Shown: positions 1 through 8,354 of the stretch, piece by piece | How the letters are laid out: each line of letters begins with the position of its first letter | Position numbering within the stretch: position 1 is the stretch's first letter | Origin: DATKZS01 sp035527835 [NCBI: bacterium] | Lineage (GTDB): Bacteria; RBG-13-61-14 | NCBI GenBank assembly: GCA_035527835.1 | Contig: DATKZS010000127.1 | Span: 1 to 64,000, forward strand | DNA length: 64,000 nt | Reading direction: 5' to 3' | Notes under the pieces: model-generated | What the model saw: the letters and a program-made list of their open reading frames with translations, nothing else | Database searches by the model: none | What the model was told of the DNA's origin: nothing | Position numbers and translations under genes: made by a program

Positions 1-216
1 GCGCCAAGGTTCGCCAAGTAAAACCGGATGTTTCTTGGCGGCAAGTCTCGGAAAAAGCCGCATCGCCTTGACTCCAACCTGCTTGGCGGACCTGCTAACG
101 GGAACGCCAAGAAAGATTAAACTGCCGGGAGGCCGGCTTGAAAATTTAATAAAAACATCGCCCTTGGCTTTCTTGGCGTCTTGGCGGTTCTCCGGTCCGT
201 TTATTTTGGACAGCAC
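1..216 (-). repeat. Truncated copy of a ~240-bp 'cgccaag' repeat element
   Basis: The stretch is dense in CGCCAAG/CTTGGCG words. Its reverse complement matches 15403-15650 over most of its length, including the shared outer sequence GTCCAAAATAAACGGACC, the AT-rich patch after the first arm and the spacing of the CTTGGCG words. The window edge cuts this copy. No gene is visible before the end of argD at 268. Confidence 0.8.
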
Positions 217-267
217 TGATAAAAAATATAAAAAGCCTTTTAATTATATCATAGTGTCCCTGCCAAG

Positions 268-1455
268 TCATGCTCCGGCCAAATGCTTGAGCGCCTGGTC
301 AAGCACCGGTATCAAGGCGTCAATTTCTTGCCTGCTGATGATGAGCGGCGGCGCGAAGCGGAGCACGCTCTCGGCCGTGCAATTAATAATCATGCCATGT
401 TGCAGGCAATAGTCAACCACTGGCCGGGCCGGCCGGTCCAGGGCCAGGGCCAGCAACATTCCCTTGCCGCGGACCTCCATCACGGCGTCATGGTCGGCCG
501 CGAGCTCCTGGAGGCGCTCTTTGAAGTACGCGCCGGTCTCGCGGACCTTTTGCAGGAAGGCAGGGTCGCCGATCTCGCGGACGGTGGCCAGGGCGGCGGC
601 GCAGGCCAGGAAGTTTCCGCCGAAGGTGGCGGCATGGGTGCCGGGGACAAAGGCCTGGGCCACGCGCTCGGTGGCGAGCATGGCGCCGATGGGGAAGCCG
701 TTGCCCAGCGCCTTGGCCAGGGTCATGATGTCGGGGGCGATGCCGGATGACTCGTAGGCGAACATGGTGCCGGTGCGCCCCATCCCGGTCTGGACCTCGT
801 CGAAGATGAGCAGAACCCCGCTGTCGTCGCAGATCTTGCGGAGCTCCTTGAGGTATGAGTCGCGGGGCACGCGCACGCCGGACTCGCCCTGCACCGGCTC
901 GACGATCACGGCGGCGGTGCGGGGGTTGATGGCGCGGGCCACGGCGGCGGGATCGTCGTAGGGCACGGTGACGACTCCGGGCACGAGCGGCTCGAAGCCC
1001 TGGTGGAACCTGGTCTGGCCGGTGACGGAGAGGGAGAAGAGGGTCCGGCCGTGGAACGATTCCTCCATGGCGATGATCTCGAACGCGCCGCTTTTATGGT
1101 CCTTGGCCCAGCGGCGGGCCAGCTTGAGCGCGGCCTCGTTGGCCTCGGTGCCGGAATTGCAGAAAAAGACGCGGTCGGCAAAGGAATGCGTGGCGAGCCA
1201 GCGGGCGAGGTCGGCCTGCGGCCGGATGTGGAACAGGTTGGAGGTGTGCATGATGCGGCCGGCCTGATGGGCGATCGCGGCGGCCACCGCGGGATGGGCA
1301 TGGCCCAGGTTGACCACGGCGATGCCGGCCAGGAAGTCGGTGTACTCCTTCCCGTCCTCGTCCCACAGCTTCGCGCCCTCGCCGCGCACAAAGGCCACGG
1401 GGAAGCGCGCGTAGGTGTTCATCAGATACTTGTTGCCGTCTTCGATGGTTCCCAT
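268..1455 (-). CDS. argD: Acetylornithine aminotransferase (ArgD)
   Basis: PLP-dependent class III aminotransferase of arginine synthesis, converting N-acetylglutamate semialdehyde to N-acetylornithine; many ArgD proteins also act as succinyldiaminopimelate aminotransferase. The 395-residue protein shows FCNSGTEANEAALK near residue 100, the PLP-ring motif IFDEVQTGMGRTG and the Schiff-base lysine in TLAKALGNGFPIGA. The length is normal for the family. The start is set at MGTIEDG, preceded by GAGG. The open frame continues upstream to 1503, but those 16 codons (reading MFIRVHPW) lie in an intergenic repeat arm and are unlikely to be protein. It follows argB on the same strand, with a hairpin repeat between. 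Identification is firm. Confidence 0.96.
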   Translation of the reverse strand: MGTIEDGNKYLMNTYARFPVAFVRGEGAKLWDEDGKEYTDFLAGIAVVNLGHAHPAVAAAIAHQAGRIMHTSNLFHIRPQADLARWLATHSFADRVFFCNSGTEANEAALKLARRWAKDHKSGAFEIIAMEESFHGRTLFSLSVTGQTRFHQGFEPLVPGVVTVPYDDPAAVARAINPRTAAVIVEPVQGESGVRVPRDSYLKELRKICDDSGVLLIFDEVQTGMGRTGTMFAYESSGIAPDIMTLAKALGNGFPIGAMLATERVAQAFVPGTHAATFGGNFLACAAALATVREIGDPAFLQKVRETGAYFKERLQELAADHDAVMEVRGKGMLLALALDRPARPVVDYCLQHGMIINCTAESVLRFAPPLIISRQEIDALIPVLDQALKHLAGA

Positions 1456-1477
1456 TGCCAATTCCTCATTTATTAAT

Positions 1478-1562
1478 AACCACGGATGAACACGGATGAA
1501 CACTGATTTATTTTATTATAGAAAGTTTTTTAATCAGTGTTCATCTGTGTTCATCCGTGGTT
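1478..1562. repeat. Inverted hairpin repeat, 'gatgaacacg' family (A)
   Basis: The left arm, about 1478-1509, carries near-tandem GGATGAACAC units. The right arm, about 1531-1562, is its imperfect reverse complement. The 20-nt spacer is AT-rich. Related pairs are at 35155-35244 and 45226-45709, with a lone arm near 57722. The element separates argB from argD. Confidence 0.88.
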
Positions 1563-1607
1563 TTTCCTTATAATCTTGCCTTTTTGGCATCGGTTCACCG
1601 TCGGATT

Positions 1608-2489
1608 TCACTCACCCACGATCTCGGTTCCCACTCCGGCGTCGGTGAAGATCTCCAGGAGCACGGCGTGGGGGGTGCGTCCGTCAATGATGTGGACCTT
1701 GGTGACTCCGGCGTCGAGGGCGTCGAGGGCGCATTTGACCTTGGGGATCATGCCGCCCTTGATCACGCCCTTTTCGGTCATCTGGCGGGCGGCCTCGCGG
1801 GTGAGGCGGCCGAGCAGGTTGCCGTCCTGGTCCATGACCCCGGCCACGTCGGTGAGCAGGATGAGCTTCTCGGCCTTGAGCTTGGCGGCCACCGCGCCGG
1901 CGACCAGGTCGGCGTTGATGTTGTAGGCCTGGCCGGCGCCGTCCACCCCGAGGGGCGCGATCACGGGTATCATCTTGCGGGCCGAGAGCTGGAGGATGAG
2001 GTCGGCGTTTACGTCCTCCACCTCGCCCACGTGGCCGAGATCAATGAGCTCGGGCGTGCGCTCCTCGGTGGCCACGGGCAGGCGGTAGGGCCGGGCCTTG
2101 AGCAGGTTCCCGTCGCGGCCGGAGAGTCCGAGCGCGATACCGCCGGCGGTGTTGATGCGGGTCACGATCCGTCCGTTCACGGTCCCGCCCAGGATCATCT
2201 CGACCACGTCGAGGGTCTGGGCGTCGGTCACGCGCATGCCCTGGACGAAGCGGCACTCGACCCCGAGCTTCTGGAGCAGCTCCTCGATCTGCGGCCCTCC
2301 GCCGTGCACCACCACCGGATGGATGCCCACGGCCTTTAACAGGACCACGTCCTCCGCGAAGCAGCGCTCCAGCTCCGGGTCCAGCATGGCGTGGCCCCCG
2401 AGCTTGACCACCATCACCTTGTCCGCGAACTCCCGGATGTAGGGCAGGGCCTCCACCAGGATCCGCGCCCGCGTTTTTGCTTCCACCAT
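1608..2489 (-). CDS. argB: Acetylglutamate kinase (ArgB)
   Basis: Amino acid kinase family enzyme that phosphorylates N-acetylglutamate, the second step of arginine synthesis. The 293-residue protein has the N-terminal lysine/glycine phosphate-binding strand VMVVKLGGHAM near residues 25-35, the substrate loop VVHGGGPQIEELL and the C-terminal ATP-site segment KGGMIPKVKCALDAL. The N-terminal helix resembles that of arginine-inhibited hexameric ArgB enzymes, so feedback inhibition is plausible but not shown. Its start lies one base after the stop of the upstream REC/GAF gene, so the two are probably cotranscribed and translationally linked. argD follows in the same direction. Confidence 0.96.
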   Translation of the reverse strand: MVEAKTRARILVEALPYIREFADKVMVVKLGGHAMLDPELERCFAEDVVLLKAVGIHPVVVHGGGPQIEELLQKLGVECRFVQGMRVTDAQTLDVVEMILGGTVNGRIVTRINTAGGIALGLSGRDGNLLKARPYRLPVATEERTPELIDLGHVGEVEDVNADLILQLSARKMIPVIAPLGVDGAGQAYNINADLVAGAVAAKLKAEKLILLTDVAGVMDQDGNLLGRLTREAARQMTEKGVIKGGMIPKVKCALDALDAGVTKVHIIDGRTPHAVLLEIFTDAGVGTEIVGE

Positions 2490-2490
2490 G

Positions 2491-4035
2491 TCACCGACTC
2501 CCCTTGGCCATCATCTTCTTCATCACCTCGAGCTCCTTGGCCTTGAGGTTGAGCTCGTCGTTCAACTTCTCCAGGTTCCGGTTCGCCGCGATGATTTCCT
2601 CCACGCTCCGGTTCAACTGCTCGTAGAGCTTCATGTTGCGGATGGCGATGGACAGGCTGTCCGCCACGTCGCGCAGCAGCTTGGCGTCGGCCGGGGCAAA
2701 GGCCCCGTCGCGCCTGTTGAGGAGCCGGATCACCCCGATGGTGGTGTTGGAGATGCGCACCGGCGCGGTGAGGATGTTCCGGATCACGCCCTTGTACGGC
2801 CACTCGATCTCCGCGATGTAGCGCGGGTCCTTTTCCGGGGCGTTCAGCAAAAAGATCTTGCCGTCCCTGGCGGTGAGCCCGGTGATTGACTCCCCGCAAT
2901 GGATCGTATGCTGCTTGGTCATCTCGTGCTGGGCGTTGAAGCCCATGCGCAGCACCAGGTCCTCCGAGAACTCGTCCTTCAAGAACACCGCCGCGCTCAC
3001 CACGTTCATCATCTCCTGGCACTTTTTAAGGAGCTCCTTGAGCATTTCCTCCGGCTCCAGGTAGTGGATCAGGATGCGCTGGAAGTCGGAGAGCATGCTG
3101 AGCCGCTCGCGGTCGTGCTCCAGGGCCGAGGTATGGATGGCCGCGGTCAGCGCCGCTGACACGTGGTGGCTCATGGTGCGCAGGATGAACAGGTCGTCGC
3201 GGTCGAACTCCTCGCCGCTCTTCTTGTCGTTGGCGTTGATGGTGCCCACGATCTTGTTGCCGACCCGGAGCGGGGCCACCACGAAGGACGCGGTCTTGTA
3301 TTGCGAGGAGAATTCGCTGGCGGAGACGCGGTCATCGCTGGCCGCGTCCTGGACCAGGAGGGCCTGGCCGGTCTCGAACACGCGGGCCGAGATACTCTTC
3401 TTGGCGGGCTTCGTCTCCTGCTTGATCAGGTTCTTGCTCAGGCCGAGGGAGACGGCAACTTTGAGGACCTCCTCCTTGGGGTCCAGGAGCATGATGCTCA
3501 CCCGCTCGCATTCCAGGAGCTCGGAGACCAGCTTGACCGCGCTGTCGAGGAGCTCGTACTCCTGGGCCACCGCCTCGAGCGAGATTTCGCCCGCCACCAT
3601 TTCGGAGAGGCGCTTGGCCCCGCTCTCCAGGCTGGAGAGCCGTTCGAGCTTCTTCTCCTGCTCCACCTGCAGCTTCTTGAAATTCAGCGCCCGTTCCACG
3701 GCGAGAGCCAGCTCCTGCGGGCTGATCGGCTTGCGCTGGTAATCAAACGCCCCGAAGCGCAGGGCCTGGATCACCATCCGCTGGTCCTCGTGCGCCGAGA
3801 GCATGATCACCGGCACCATCGGATTGTGCTTCTTGAACTTGGAAAGCACCAGGAGCCCGTCAAAGCCGGGCATCACCACGTCCACCAGGGCCACGTCGTG
3901 CTCCTGCCGCTCGAACAGCTCCACCGCCTCCTTGCCGTCGCGCGCAATGGTGACCTCGTGCTTCTCCTTCTTGAGCACGTCCGCCACCATCTCGCGGTAA
4001 AACAGCTCGTCGTCAACCACCAGAATCTTCGCCAT
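2491..4035 (-). CDS. Response regulator with REC domain and two GAF domains
   Basis: Cytoplasmic 514-residue signalling protein. The N-terminal receiver domain has the acidic pair D8/D9, phosphoacceptor D52 in VDVVMPGFDG, S80 and the conserved K102. A helical linker follows, then two GAF-type sensory domains at roughly residues 150-300 and 330-490, and a charged coiled-coil tail. There is no HTH, GGDEF, kinase or phosphatase domain, so the output is unclear and may be protein-protein contact. It is read between hslU and argB with a one-base gap to argB, an unexpected place for a two-component protein. The cognate kinase is not obvious; the two hybrid kinases in this window carry their own receivers. 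Confidence 0.88.
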   Translation of the reverse strand: MAKILVVDDELFYREMVADVLKKEKHEVTIARDGKEAVELFERQEHDVALVDVVMPGFDGLLVLSKFKKHNPMVPVIMLSAHEDQRMVIQALRFGAFDYQRKPISPQELALAVERALNFKKLQVEQEKKLERLSSLESGAKRLSEMVAGEISLEAVAQEYELLDSAVKLVSELLECERVSIMLLDPKEEVLKVAVSLGLSKNLIKQETKPAKKSISARVFETGQALLVQDAASDDRVSASEFSSQYKTASFVVAPLRVGNKIVGTINANDKKSGEEFDRDDLFILRTMSHHVSAALTAAIHTSALEHDRERLSMLSDFQRILIHYLEPEEMLKELLKKCQEMMNVVSAAVFLKDEFSEDLVLRMGFNAQHEMTKQHTIHCGESITGLTARDGKIFLLNAPEKDPRYIAEIEWPYKGVIRNILTAPVRISNTTIGVIRLLNRRDGAFAPADAKLLRDVADSLSIAIRNMKLYEQLNRSVEEIIAANRNLEKLNDELNLKAKELEVMKKMMAKGSR

Positions 4036-4054
4036 CTCGATGTCCTCGCTAAGA

Positions 4055-4138
4055 TCGTATGTCGTAGAGCGCAGAGCGTATGTCGGGCTGAGGGGCTTTT
4101 CTAACCACGCTCTACGCCCTTCGCCCTACGCCCTACCT
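4055..4138. repeat. Inverted hairpin repeat, 'cgtagagcg' family (I)
   Basis: GTCGTAGAGCGCAGAGCGTA on the left is answered by CGCTCTACGCCCTTCGCCC and similar words on the right, around an AT-richer centre near 4093-4109. It fills the hslU to REC/GAF gap. A fragment of the same family, TAGGGCGTAGGC, occurs near 54074. Confidence 0.7.
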
Positions 4139-4140
4139 CT

Positions 4141-5556
4141 TCATAAGATGTATCGGCTCAAGTCCTCGTTAGCCGCCAGGTCCTTCAATTTCTCCAGCAC
4201 GTACTTGCGGTCTATCACCACCTTGGCCCCCGCCATCTGCGGCGCGTTGAAGGAGACCTCCTCCAAAAGCTTCTCCACCACCGTGTGCAGCCGCCGGGCC
4301 CCGATGTTCTCCGCGCCCTCGTTCACCTGCTCGGCCAGCTCCGCGATGGTCTCGATGGAGTCGGGCAGGAAATCCAGCGCCACCCCCTCCGTCGCGAGCA
4401 GCGCCTTGTACTGCGTGACCAGCGCGTTCTCCGGCTCGGTCAGGATGCGCACGAAGTCCGCCCGGGTGAGCGAGCTCAGCTCGACCCGGATGGGGAAACG
4501 ACCCTGCAGCTCCGGGATCAGGTCCGACGGCTTGGTCATGTGGAACGCGCCCGAAGCGATGAAGAGCACGTGGTCCGTTTTCACCATTCCGTACTTGGTG
4601 GTCACCGTTGACCCCTCGACAATGGGCAGGATGTCGCGCTGCACGCCCTCCCGGCTCACGTCCGGGCCCGCGCCCTCATGGTGGCCCGCGATCTTGTCAA
4701 TCTCGTCAATGAAAATGATCCCGGCCTCCTGCGCCCGGGTGAGCGCCTCCTGCACCACCTTGTCCCGGTCAATCAGCTTCTCCTCCTCCTGCGCCACCAA
4801 TAGCCCGCGGGCCTCCCGAACCCGGAGCCGGCGCTTCTTCATCCTTTGGCCGCCCATCATGCCCCCGAGCGCGTCCTGGAGGTTCACCGCCATCTCCTCG
4901 AGCCCGGTGCCCGAAAAAATCTGCATCACCGGGCCGCCCTTGGCCGCCACCTCCACGTCCACGAACTTGTCCTCCAGCTTGCCCTCCTTGAGCATCTCCC
5001 GGAAGCGTTGCCGGGTCTGCTTGTAGCTGTCCAGCTCCAGGGCCTGCGGTCCCTCGCCCGGGGCCGGGGGCGGGGACGCGGGCACGACGCCCGGCATCGG
5101 ATACGCCGGAACGTGCGCCCGCGGCGGCGGCGGGGGCGCCAACAGGTCGAGCAGGTGGTCCTCCACCGCCTCCTCCGCCCGCGCCCGCACCCGCTCCCGT
5201 TCCTCGTCCTCCACTATCTTCACCGCGACCTCCACCAGGTCCCGCACCATGCCCTCCACGTCGCGGCCCACGTAGCCGACCTCCGTGTACTTGGAGGCCT
5301 CCACCTTCACGAACGGAGCGCCCGCCAGGCGCGCCAGGCGCCGCGCGATCTCGGTCTTGCCCACGCCGGTCGGGCCGATCATGATGATGTTCTTGGGCAT
5401 GATCTCGTCGGCGAGCGGCGGCGGCACCATCTTCCGGCGCCAGCGGTTCCGAAGCGCGATCGCCACCGAGCGCTTGGCCGCGTCCTGGCCCACGATGTAT
5501 TTGTCCAGCTCCGCCACGATCTCCCGCGGCGTCAGGTTCCAGGTCTGCTTGTCCAT
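4141..5556 (-). CDS. hslU: HslU (ClpY) ATPase of the HslUV protease
   Basis: AAA+ unfoldase that feeds proteins into HslV. The 471-residue protein has Walker A GPTGVGKT, pore loop GYVG, Walker [11 protein letters not shown], the sensor and arginine-finger region, and the classic C-terminal tail DLSRYIL that inserts into HslV. The intermediate domain carries a proline-rich linker (LLAPPPPPR through PPPAPGEG), longer than in E. coli. The start is MDKQTW, placed where the family begins. The open frame extends to 5631 only through repeat-derived sequence. It follows hslV in the same direction, with a repeat in the gap. Confidence 0.97.
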   Translation of the reverse strand: MDKQTWNLTPREIVAELDKYIVGQDAAKRSVAIALRNRWRRKMVPPPLADEIMPKNIIMIGPTGVGKTEIARRLARLAGAPFVKVEASKYTEVGYVGRDVEGMVRDLVEVAVKIVEDEERERVRARAEEAVEDHLLDLLAPPPPPRAHVPAYPMPGVVPASPPPAPGEGPQALELDSYKQTRQRFREMLKEGKLEDKFVDVEVAAKGGPVMQIFSGTGLEEMAVNLQDALGGMMGGQRMKKRRLRVREARGLLVAQEEEKLIDRDKVVQEALTRAQEAGIIFIDEIDKIAGHHEGAGPDVSREGVQRDILPIVEGSTVTTKYGMVKTDHVLFIASGAFHMTKPSDLIPELQGRFPIRVELSSLTRADFVRILTEPENALVTQYKALLATEGVALDFLPDSIETIAELAEQVNEGAENIGARRLHTVVEKLLEEVSFNAPQMAGAKVVIDRKYVLEKLKDLAANEDLSRYIL

Positions 5557-5569
5557 AGTTTCTCCGCTT

Positions 5570-5682
5570 AAAGGGTTTGTGGTTTGGAGTTTGTGGTTTG
5601 TGGTTGAGGCCCCTTCGCGGCTTGGTCTCATCCCGTCAAGAATTCATGAACCCCAAACCCCAAACTACAAACCTCAAACCTC
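5570..5682. repeat. Inverted hairpin repeat, 'ggtttgtggtttg' family (G)
   Basis: The left arm, about 5571-5606, is made of GGTTTGTGGTTTGGAG units. The right arm, about 5648-5682, is CCCCAAACCCCAAACTAC and similar. The element ends on the last codons of hslV. A single arm of this family is near 49294-49318. Confidence 0.85.
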
Positions 5683-6220
5683 ATGTCTTCGAGTCCATCT
5701 CGTCGAACACGAAATTGTCGTTGGTATAGATGCACATGTCGGCCGCGATCTTCATGGCCTCCTCCGCGACCTCGCGCGCCGAGAGCCGGGTGTGGCGGAT
5801 GAGCGCGCGGGCCGCGGCCGAGGCGAACGGCCCGCCCGAGCCGATGGCCAGCACCCCGTCCTCCGGCTCGATCACGTCGCCGGTGCCCGAGATCAGGTAG
5901 GACTCGTTCTCGTCCGCCACGATCATCAGGGCCTGGAGCTGCCTAAGCGCCCGGTCGGTGCGCCAGTCCTTGGCCAGGCCGACGGCGGCGCGGCGCAAAT
6001 TCCCCGTGTGCTTCTCGAGCTTGCCCTCGAACCGCTCGTAGAGGGTGAAGGCGTCGGCGGTGGCGCCGGCGAACCCGGACATCACCTTGTCCTGGTAAAG
6101 CCTCCGCACCTTCTTGGCCGCGTGCTTGAGCACGATGTTCTCCAGGGTCACCTGGCCGTCGCCCGCCAGCACGATTTTGCCCTGGTGCCTAACCATCAGG
6201 ATCGTCGTTCCCTTGATCAT
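5681..6220 (-). CDS. hslV: HslV (ClpQ) peptidase of the HslUV protease
   Basis: N-terminal-nucleophile threonine peptidase, related to proteasome beta subunits, that forms a double hexamer inside HslUV. The 179-residue protein begins with four residues (MIKG) before TTIL, so the mature N-terminus is expected to be the first Thr after removal of a short propeptide. Other landmarks are [11 protein letters not shown], the [13 protein letters not shown] helix and the IGSGGPFA loop. It overlaps the 3' end of xerC by about 30 bp, which suggests translational coupling, and precedes hslU. Confidence 0.97.
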   Translation of the reverse strand: MIKGTTILMVRHQGKIVLAGDGQVTLENIVLKHAAKKVRRLYQDKVMSGFAGATADAFTLYERFEGKLEKHTGNLRRAAVGLAKDWRTDRALRQLQALMIVADENESYLISGTGDVIEPEDGVLAIGSGGPFASAAARALIRHTRLSAREVAEEAMKIAADMCIYTNDNFVFDEMDSKT

Positions 6221-7160
6221 CCCGGTCCCTCTCCCGTTTCGCCCGCGGATGGGCCTTGTCGTAAACCTTCATGAGCTCAGCGAGGCTCGTATGCGTGTAC
6301 TTCTGCGTGGTGGACAGGCTCTCGTGGCCCAACAACTCCTGGATGCTCCGGATCGGCATCCCCGAGTCCAGTAAATGCGTGGCGAACGAGTGCCGGAGCG
6401 AGTGCGGGCTCACCCGCCTCGCCATTGCCGCCGCCCGCACCCACTTGTCCACCACCTGCCTCACCCGCCGGGGCGAGATCCGCTTCCCCGCGTTGCTCAA
6501 GAACAGCGCCTTCTGCGCGTCGTCGTCCAGAACCGACGGCTTGAACTCATGCCGCTCCTCGATCACCGCCCGGAGCTGGGCCGCGCACCGCTCGTTGACC
6601 GGGACCACCCGCTCCTTGCTCCCCTTGCCCCGCACCCGGATCAGGCGGTGGTCCAGGTCCAGGTCGCCCAGGTCCAGGCCCGTAAGCTCCGAGAGCCGGA
6701 TGCCGGAGGCGTAAAAAAGCTCGAGCATGGCCCGGTCGCGCCGGCCCATGGTCTTGTCGTCCGGGGGCGCATTGAGTAGGCGCAACACGTCGTCTATGGG
6801 CAGCGCCGACGGCAGCCGCTGCTCCTTCTTGGGAGTCCTGACCAGCGCGGCCGGATTCACCTGTACCGCGCCCTCCCGCATCAGGAACCGGAAAAAAGCG
6901 CGCAGGCTGGCCGCCGCCCGCTCCACCGTCGCCGGCTGATGGCCCCTGGCAACGTGCGCCAGGTACCGGCGTACCAGCTTGCGGTCAACCCGGCCCGGGT
7001 CCACCTCACCCCCCGGCCCGGCAAGCCCTGACTCGGCCGTGAAGCCGAGAAAATTCCGGAGGTCCCCCTCATAAGCCACGACCGTGGCGGGGGACAGATT
7101 TCTCTCGATCTCCAGATAAGTGATAAAATCCTTGACCCAAGTAGCGAACCCCTTGCCCAC
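6189..7160 (-). CDS. xerC: Tyrosine recombinase XerC
   Basis: Site-specific recombinase, probably acting with a XerD partner at dif to resolve chromosome dimers. The 323-residue protein has an N-terminal SAM-like core-binding domain (residues 1-120) and a catalytic domain with the full set of residues: Arg in SGIRLSEL, Lys in the beta-hairpin, [19 protein letters not shown] and the nucleophile Tyr in TTQKYTHTS. The C-terminus is a highly charged Arg/Asp tail. The start codon is GTG. A good promoter lies so close that the mRNA may have almost no leader (see the promoter at 7169-7197). It is the first gene of xerC-hslV-hslU. Confidence 0.95.
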   Translation of the reverse strand: MGKGFATWVKDFITYLEIERNLSPATVVAYEGDLRNFLGFTAESGLAGPGGEVDPGRVDRKLVRRYLAHVARGHQPATVERAAASLRAFFRFLMREGAVQVNPAALVRTPKKEQRLPSALPIDDVLRLLNAPPDDKTMGRRDRAMLELFYASGIRLSELTGLDLGDLDLDHRLIRVRGKGSKERVVPVNERCAAQLRAVIEERHEFKPSVLDDDAQKALFLSNAGKRISPRRVRQVVDKWVRAAAMARRVSPHSLRHSFATHLLDSGMPIRSIQELLGHESLSTTQKYTHTSLAELMKVYDKAHPRAKRERDRDDQGNDDPDG

Positions 7161-7168
7161 TCTCGAAA

Positions 7169-7197
7169 ATTATAGGCCCTGCTTCCATCGCGCGCAA
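7169..7197 (-). promoter_or_regulatory. Sigma70-type promoter for xerC-hslVU
   Basis: On the minus strand, TTGCGC (7192-7197) and TATAAT (7169-7174) are separated by 17 bp. Only 8 nt separate the -10 box from the GTG of xerC, so transcription would begin at or just before the start codon. Confidence 0.6.
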
Positions 7198-7249
7198 GGG
7201 AGCGGAACCAGTGGCGGCCTTTTGTTCTCCAATATCATGACCCCGCCGG

Positions 7250-7277
7250 CTGACTCCGGGCGAAGGATGTTTATAAT
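7250..7277 (+). promoter_or_regulatory. Candidate promoter for the Zn-peptidase gene
   Basis: CTGACT (7250-7255) and TATAAT (7272-7277) are 16 bp apart. A strong AGGAGG ribosome binding site follows at about 7283, just before the ATG at 7298. The promoter diverges from that of xerC. Confidence 0.45.
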
Positions 7278-7297
7278 GGAATGAGGAGGTCCAGGCA

Positions 7298-8014
7298 ATG
7301 TTTTACTTTGACCCGCTATATTTCTTGTTCATTGCGCCCGCGTTCCTGCTCGCGCTTTACGCGCAGTTCCGGGTGAAGTCGGCGTTCTCGCGCTACAGCC
7401 GGGTGGGGACGATGAGCGGGATCACGGGCGCGGCCGCGGCCCGCCGCATCCTGGACTCCAACGGGCTCCACGACGTGGCCATCGAGGCCGCGCGCGGCTG
7501 GCTCTCCGACCATTACGACCCCAGGAGCCGCGTCCTGCGCTTGAGCCCCGAGGTCTATGCCACGCCGTCGGTGGCCGCCGCCGGCATCGCCGCGCACGAG
7601 GCCGGCCACGCCCTCCAGCACGCCGCCGGCTATGCGCCCCTTAAAATCCGCAACGCCATCGTGCCCACGGCCTCCATCGGCTCCTGGCTCGCCTTCCCCA
7701 TGATCCTGATCGGCGCCTTGATGTCGGCCAAGGGATTGGCGCTGGGCGGGGACCTCGCCCTGGCCGGCTTCCTGCTCTTCAGCGCCTTCGTCGTCTTCCA
7801 GCTCTTCACGCTGCCGGTCGAGCTCGACGCCTCCCGCCGCGCCAAGAAGGTGATCGCGGACCTCGGCATCATCCGCACCCAGGAGGAAGCCGCCGGCGTG
7901 TCCACGGTCCTCAACGCCGCGGCCCTCACCTACGTCGCCGCCACCTTGAGCGCCCTGGCCCAGCTCCTCTACTTCGCCCTGCGCCTGGGACTGATCGGGG
8001 GGAGAAGGAGCTGA
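7298..8014 (+). CDS. Membrane zinc metallopeptidase (YugP/Zn_peptidase_2 family)
   Basis: 238-residue integral membrane protein resembling B. subtilis YugP. It starts with a hydrophobic N-terminus (PLYFLFIAPAFLLALYA), then a soluble segment with the zinc-binding HEAGHALQH at about residue 107, followed by three more membrane segments. LPVELDASRRA supplies a probable third ligand Glu between membrane segments. The substrate is unknown; the active site sits at the membrane face. AGGAGG lies at the right distance from the ATG, supporting this start. It stands alone between xerC (divergent) and asd. Confidence 0.88.
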   Translation: MFYFDPLYFLFIAPAFLLALYAQFRVKSAFSRYSRVGTMSGITGAAAARRILDSNGLHDVAIEAARGWLSDHYDPRSRVLRLSPEVYATPSVAAAGIAAHEAGHALQHAAGYAPLKIRNAIVPTASIGSWLAFPMILIGALMSAKGLALGGDLALAGFLLFSAFVVFQLFTLPVELDASRRAKKVIADLGIIRTQEEAAGVSTVLNAAALTYVAATLSALAQLLYFALRLGLIGGRRS

Positions 8015-8027
8015 ACTGATTATTCTT

Positions 8028-8268
8028 AAGCCCGATTCATCGGGCTTTCCCGCGGCGTATAGGCCCGCCATTTATGGCGGGTATCGAGGGCCCACGAGGT
8101 CGGAGAGGGCGTTTTAACGTCCTTCTCCTGCCTTGGCTTCAGCCACCGGATAAATCCTTTATATCGAGAACCCCGTTGAAACGGGGTCCTGAGCCGGAGC
8201 GCGGCGACTCGTCAACCCGCGCTAAAGCACGGGCCTACACCAAGGCGTAAAGGCCGGTGAACCGGCCT
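8028..8268. repeat. Cluster of short 8-2-8 palindromes
   Basis: Six short inverted repeats, each with arms of 7-9 nt around a 2-nt centre, lie within 240 bp at 8028-8047, 8064-8081, 8107-8122, 8170-8187, 8216-8233 and 8251-8268. Examples are ACCCCGTT-GA-AACGGGGT and AGGCCGGT-GA-ACCGGCCT. The arm sequences differ but the geometry is constant. This fills most of the gap after the Zn-peptidase; no coding sequence is visible there. Confidence 0.8.
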
Positions 8269-8320
8269 CCGCCTGTATTCCTGCCATCACACGCTTCCAT
8301 GCCCAAGAATGAAAAAACTA

Positions 8321-8348
8321 TTGACATTTGAGGGAGCCCGTGTATAAT
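8321..8348 (+). promoter_or_regulatory. Consensus sigma70 promoter of an intergenic RNA
   Basis: TTGACA (8321-8326) and TATAAT (8343-8348) are separated by 16 bp. No start codon with a ribosome binding site follows closely, and a strong intrinsic terminator appears about 110 nt downstream, so it probably drives the non-coding RNA at 8355-8486. Confidence 0.75.
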
Positions 8349-8354
8349 TACTGG

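Noticed and set aside
1456-1503. N-terminal extension of ArgD reading MFIRVHPWLL
   Set aside because: It is encoded by a repeat arm, has no family match, and a better start with a ribosome binding site is at 1455.
3163-4104. Long plus-strand open frame opposite the REC/GAF gene
   Set aside because: It is rich in His/Leu/Val/Gly from antisense GC-rich codons, has no motif, and fully overlaps a certain gene.
5557-5631. N-terminal extension of HslU
   Set aside because: It derives from repeat family G; HslU proteins start at the equivalent of MDKQTW.
8028-8047. Intrinsic terminator of the Zn-peptidase gene
   Set aside because: The 9-bp palindrome has a 2-nt centre and is followed by TTCCCG, not a T-run; it fits the local palindrome cluster better.
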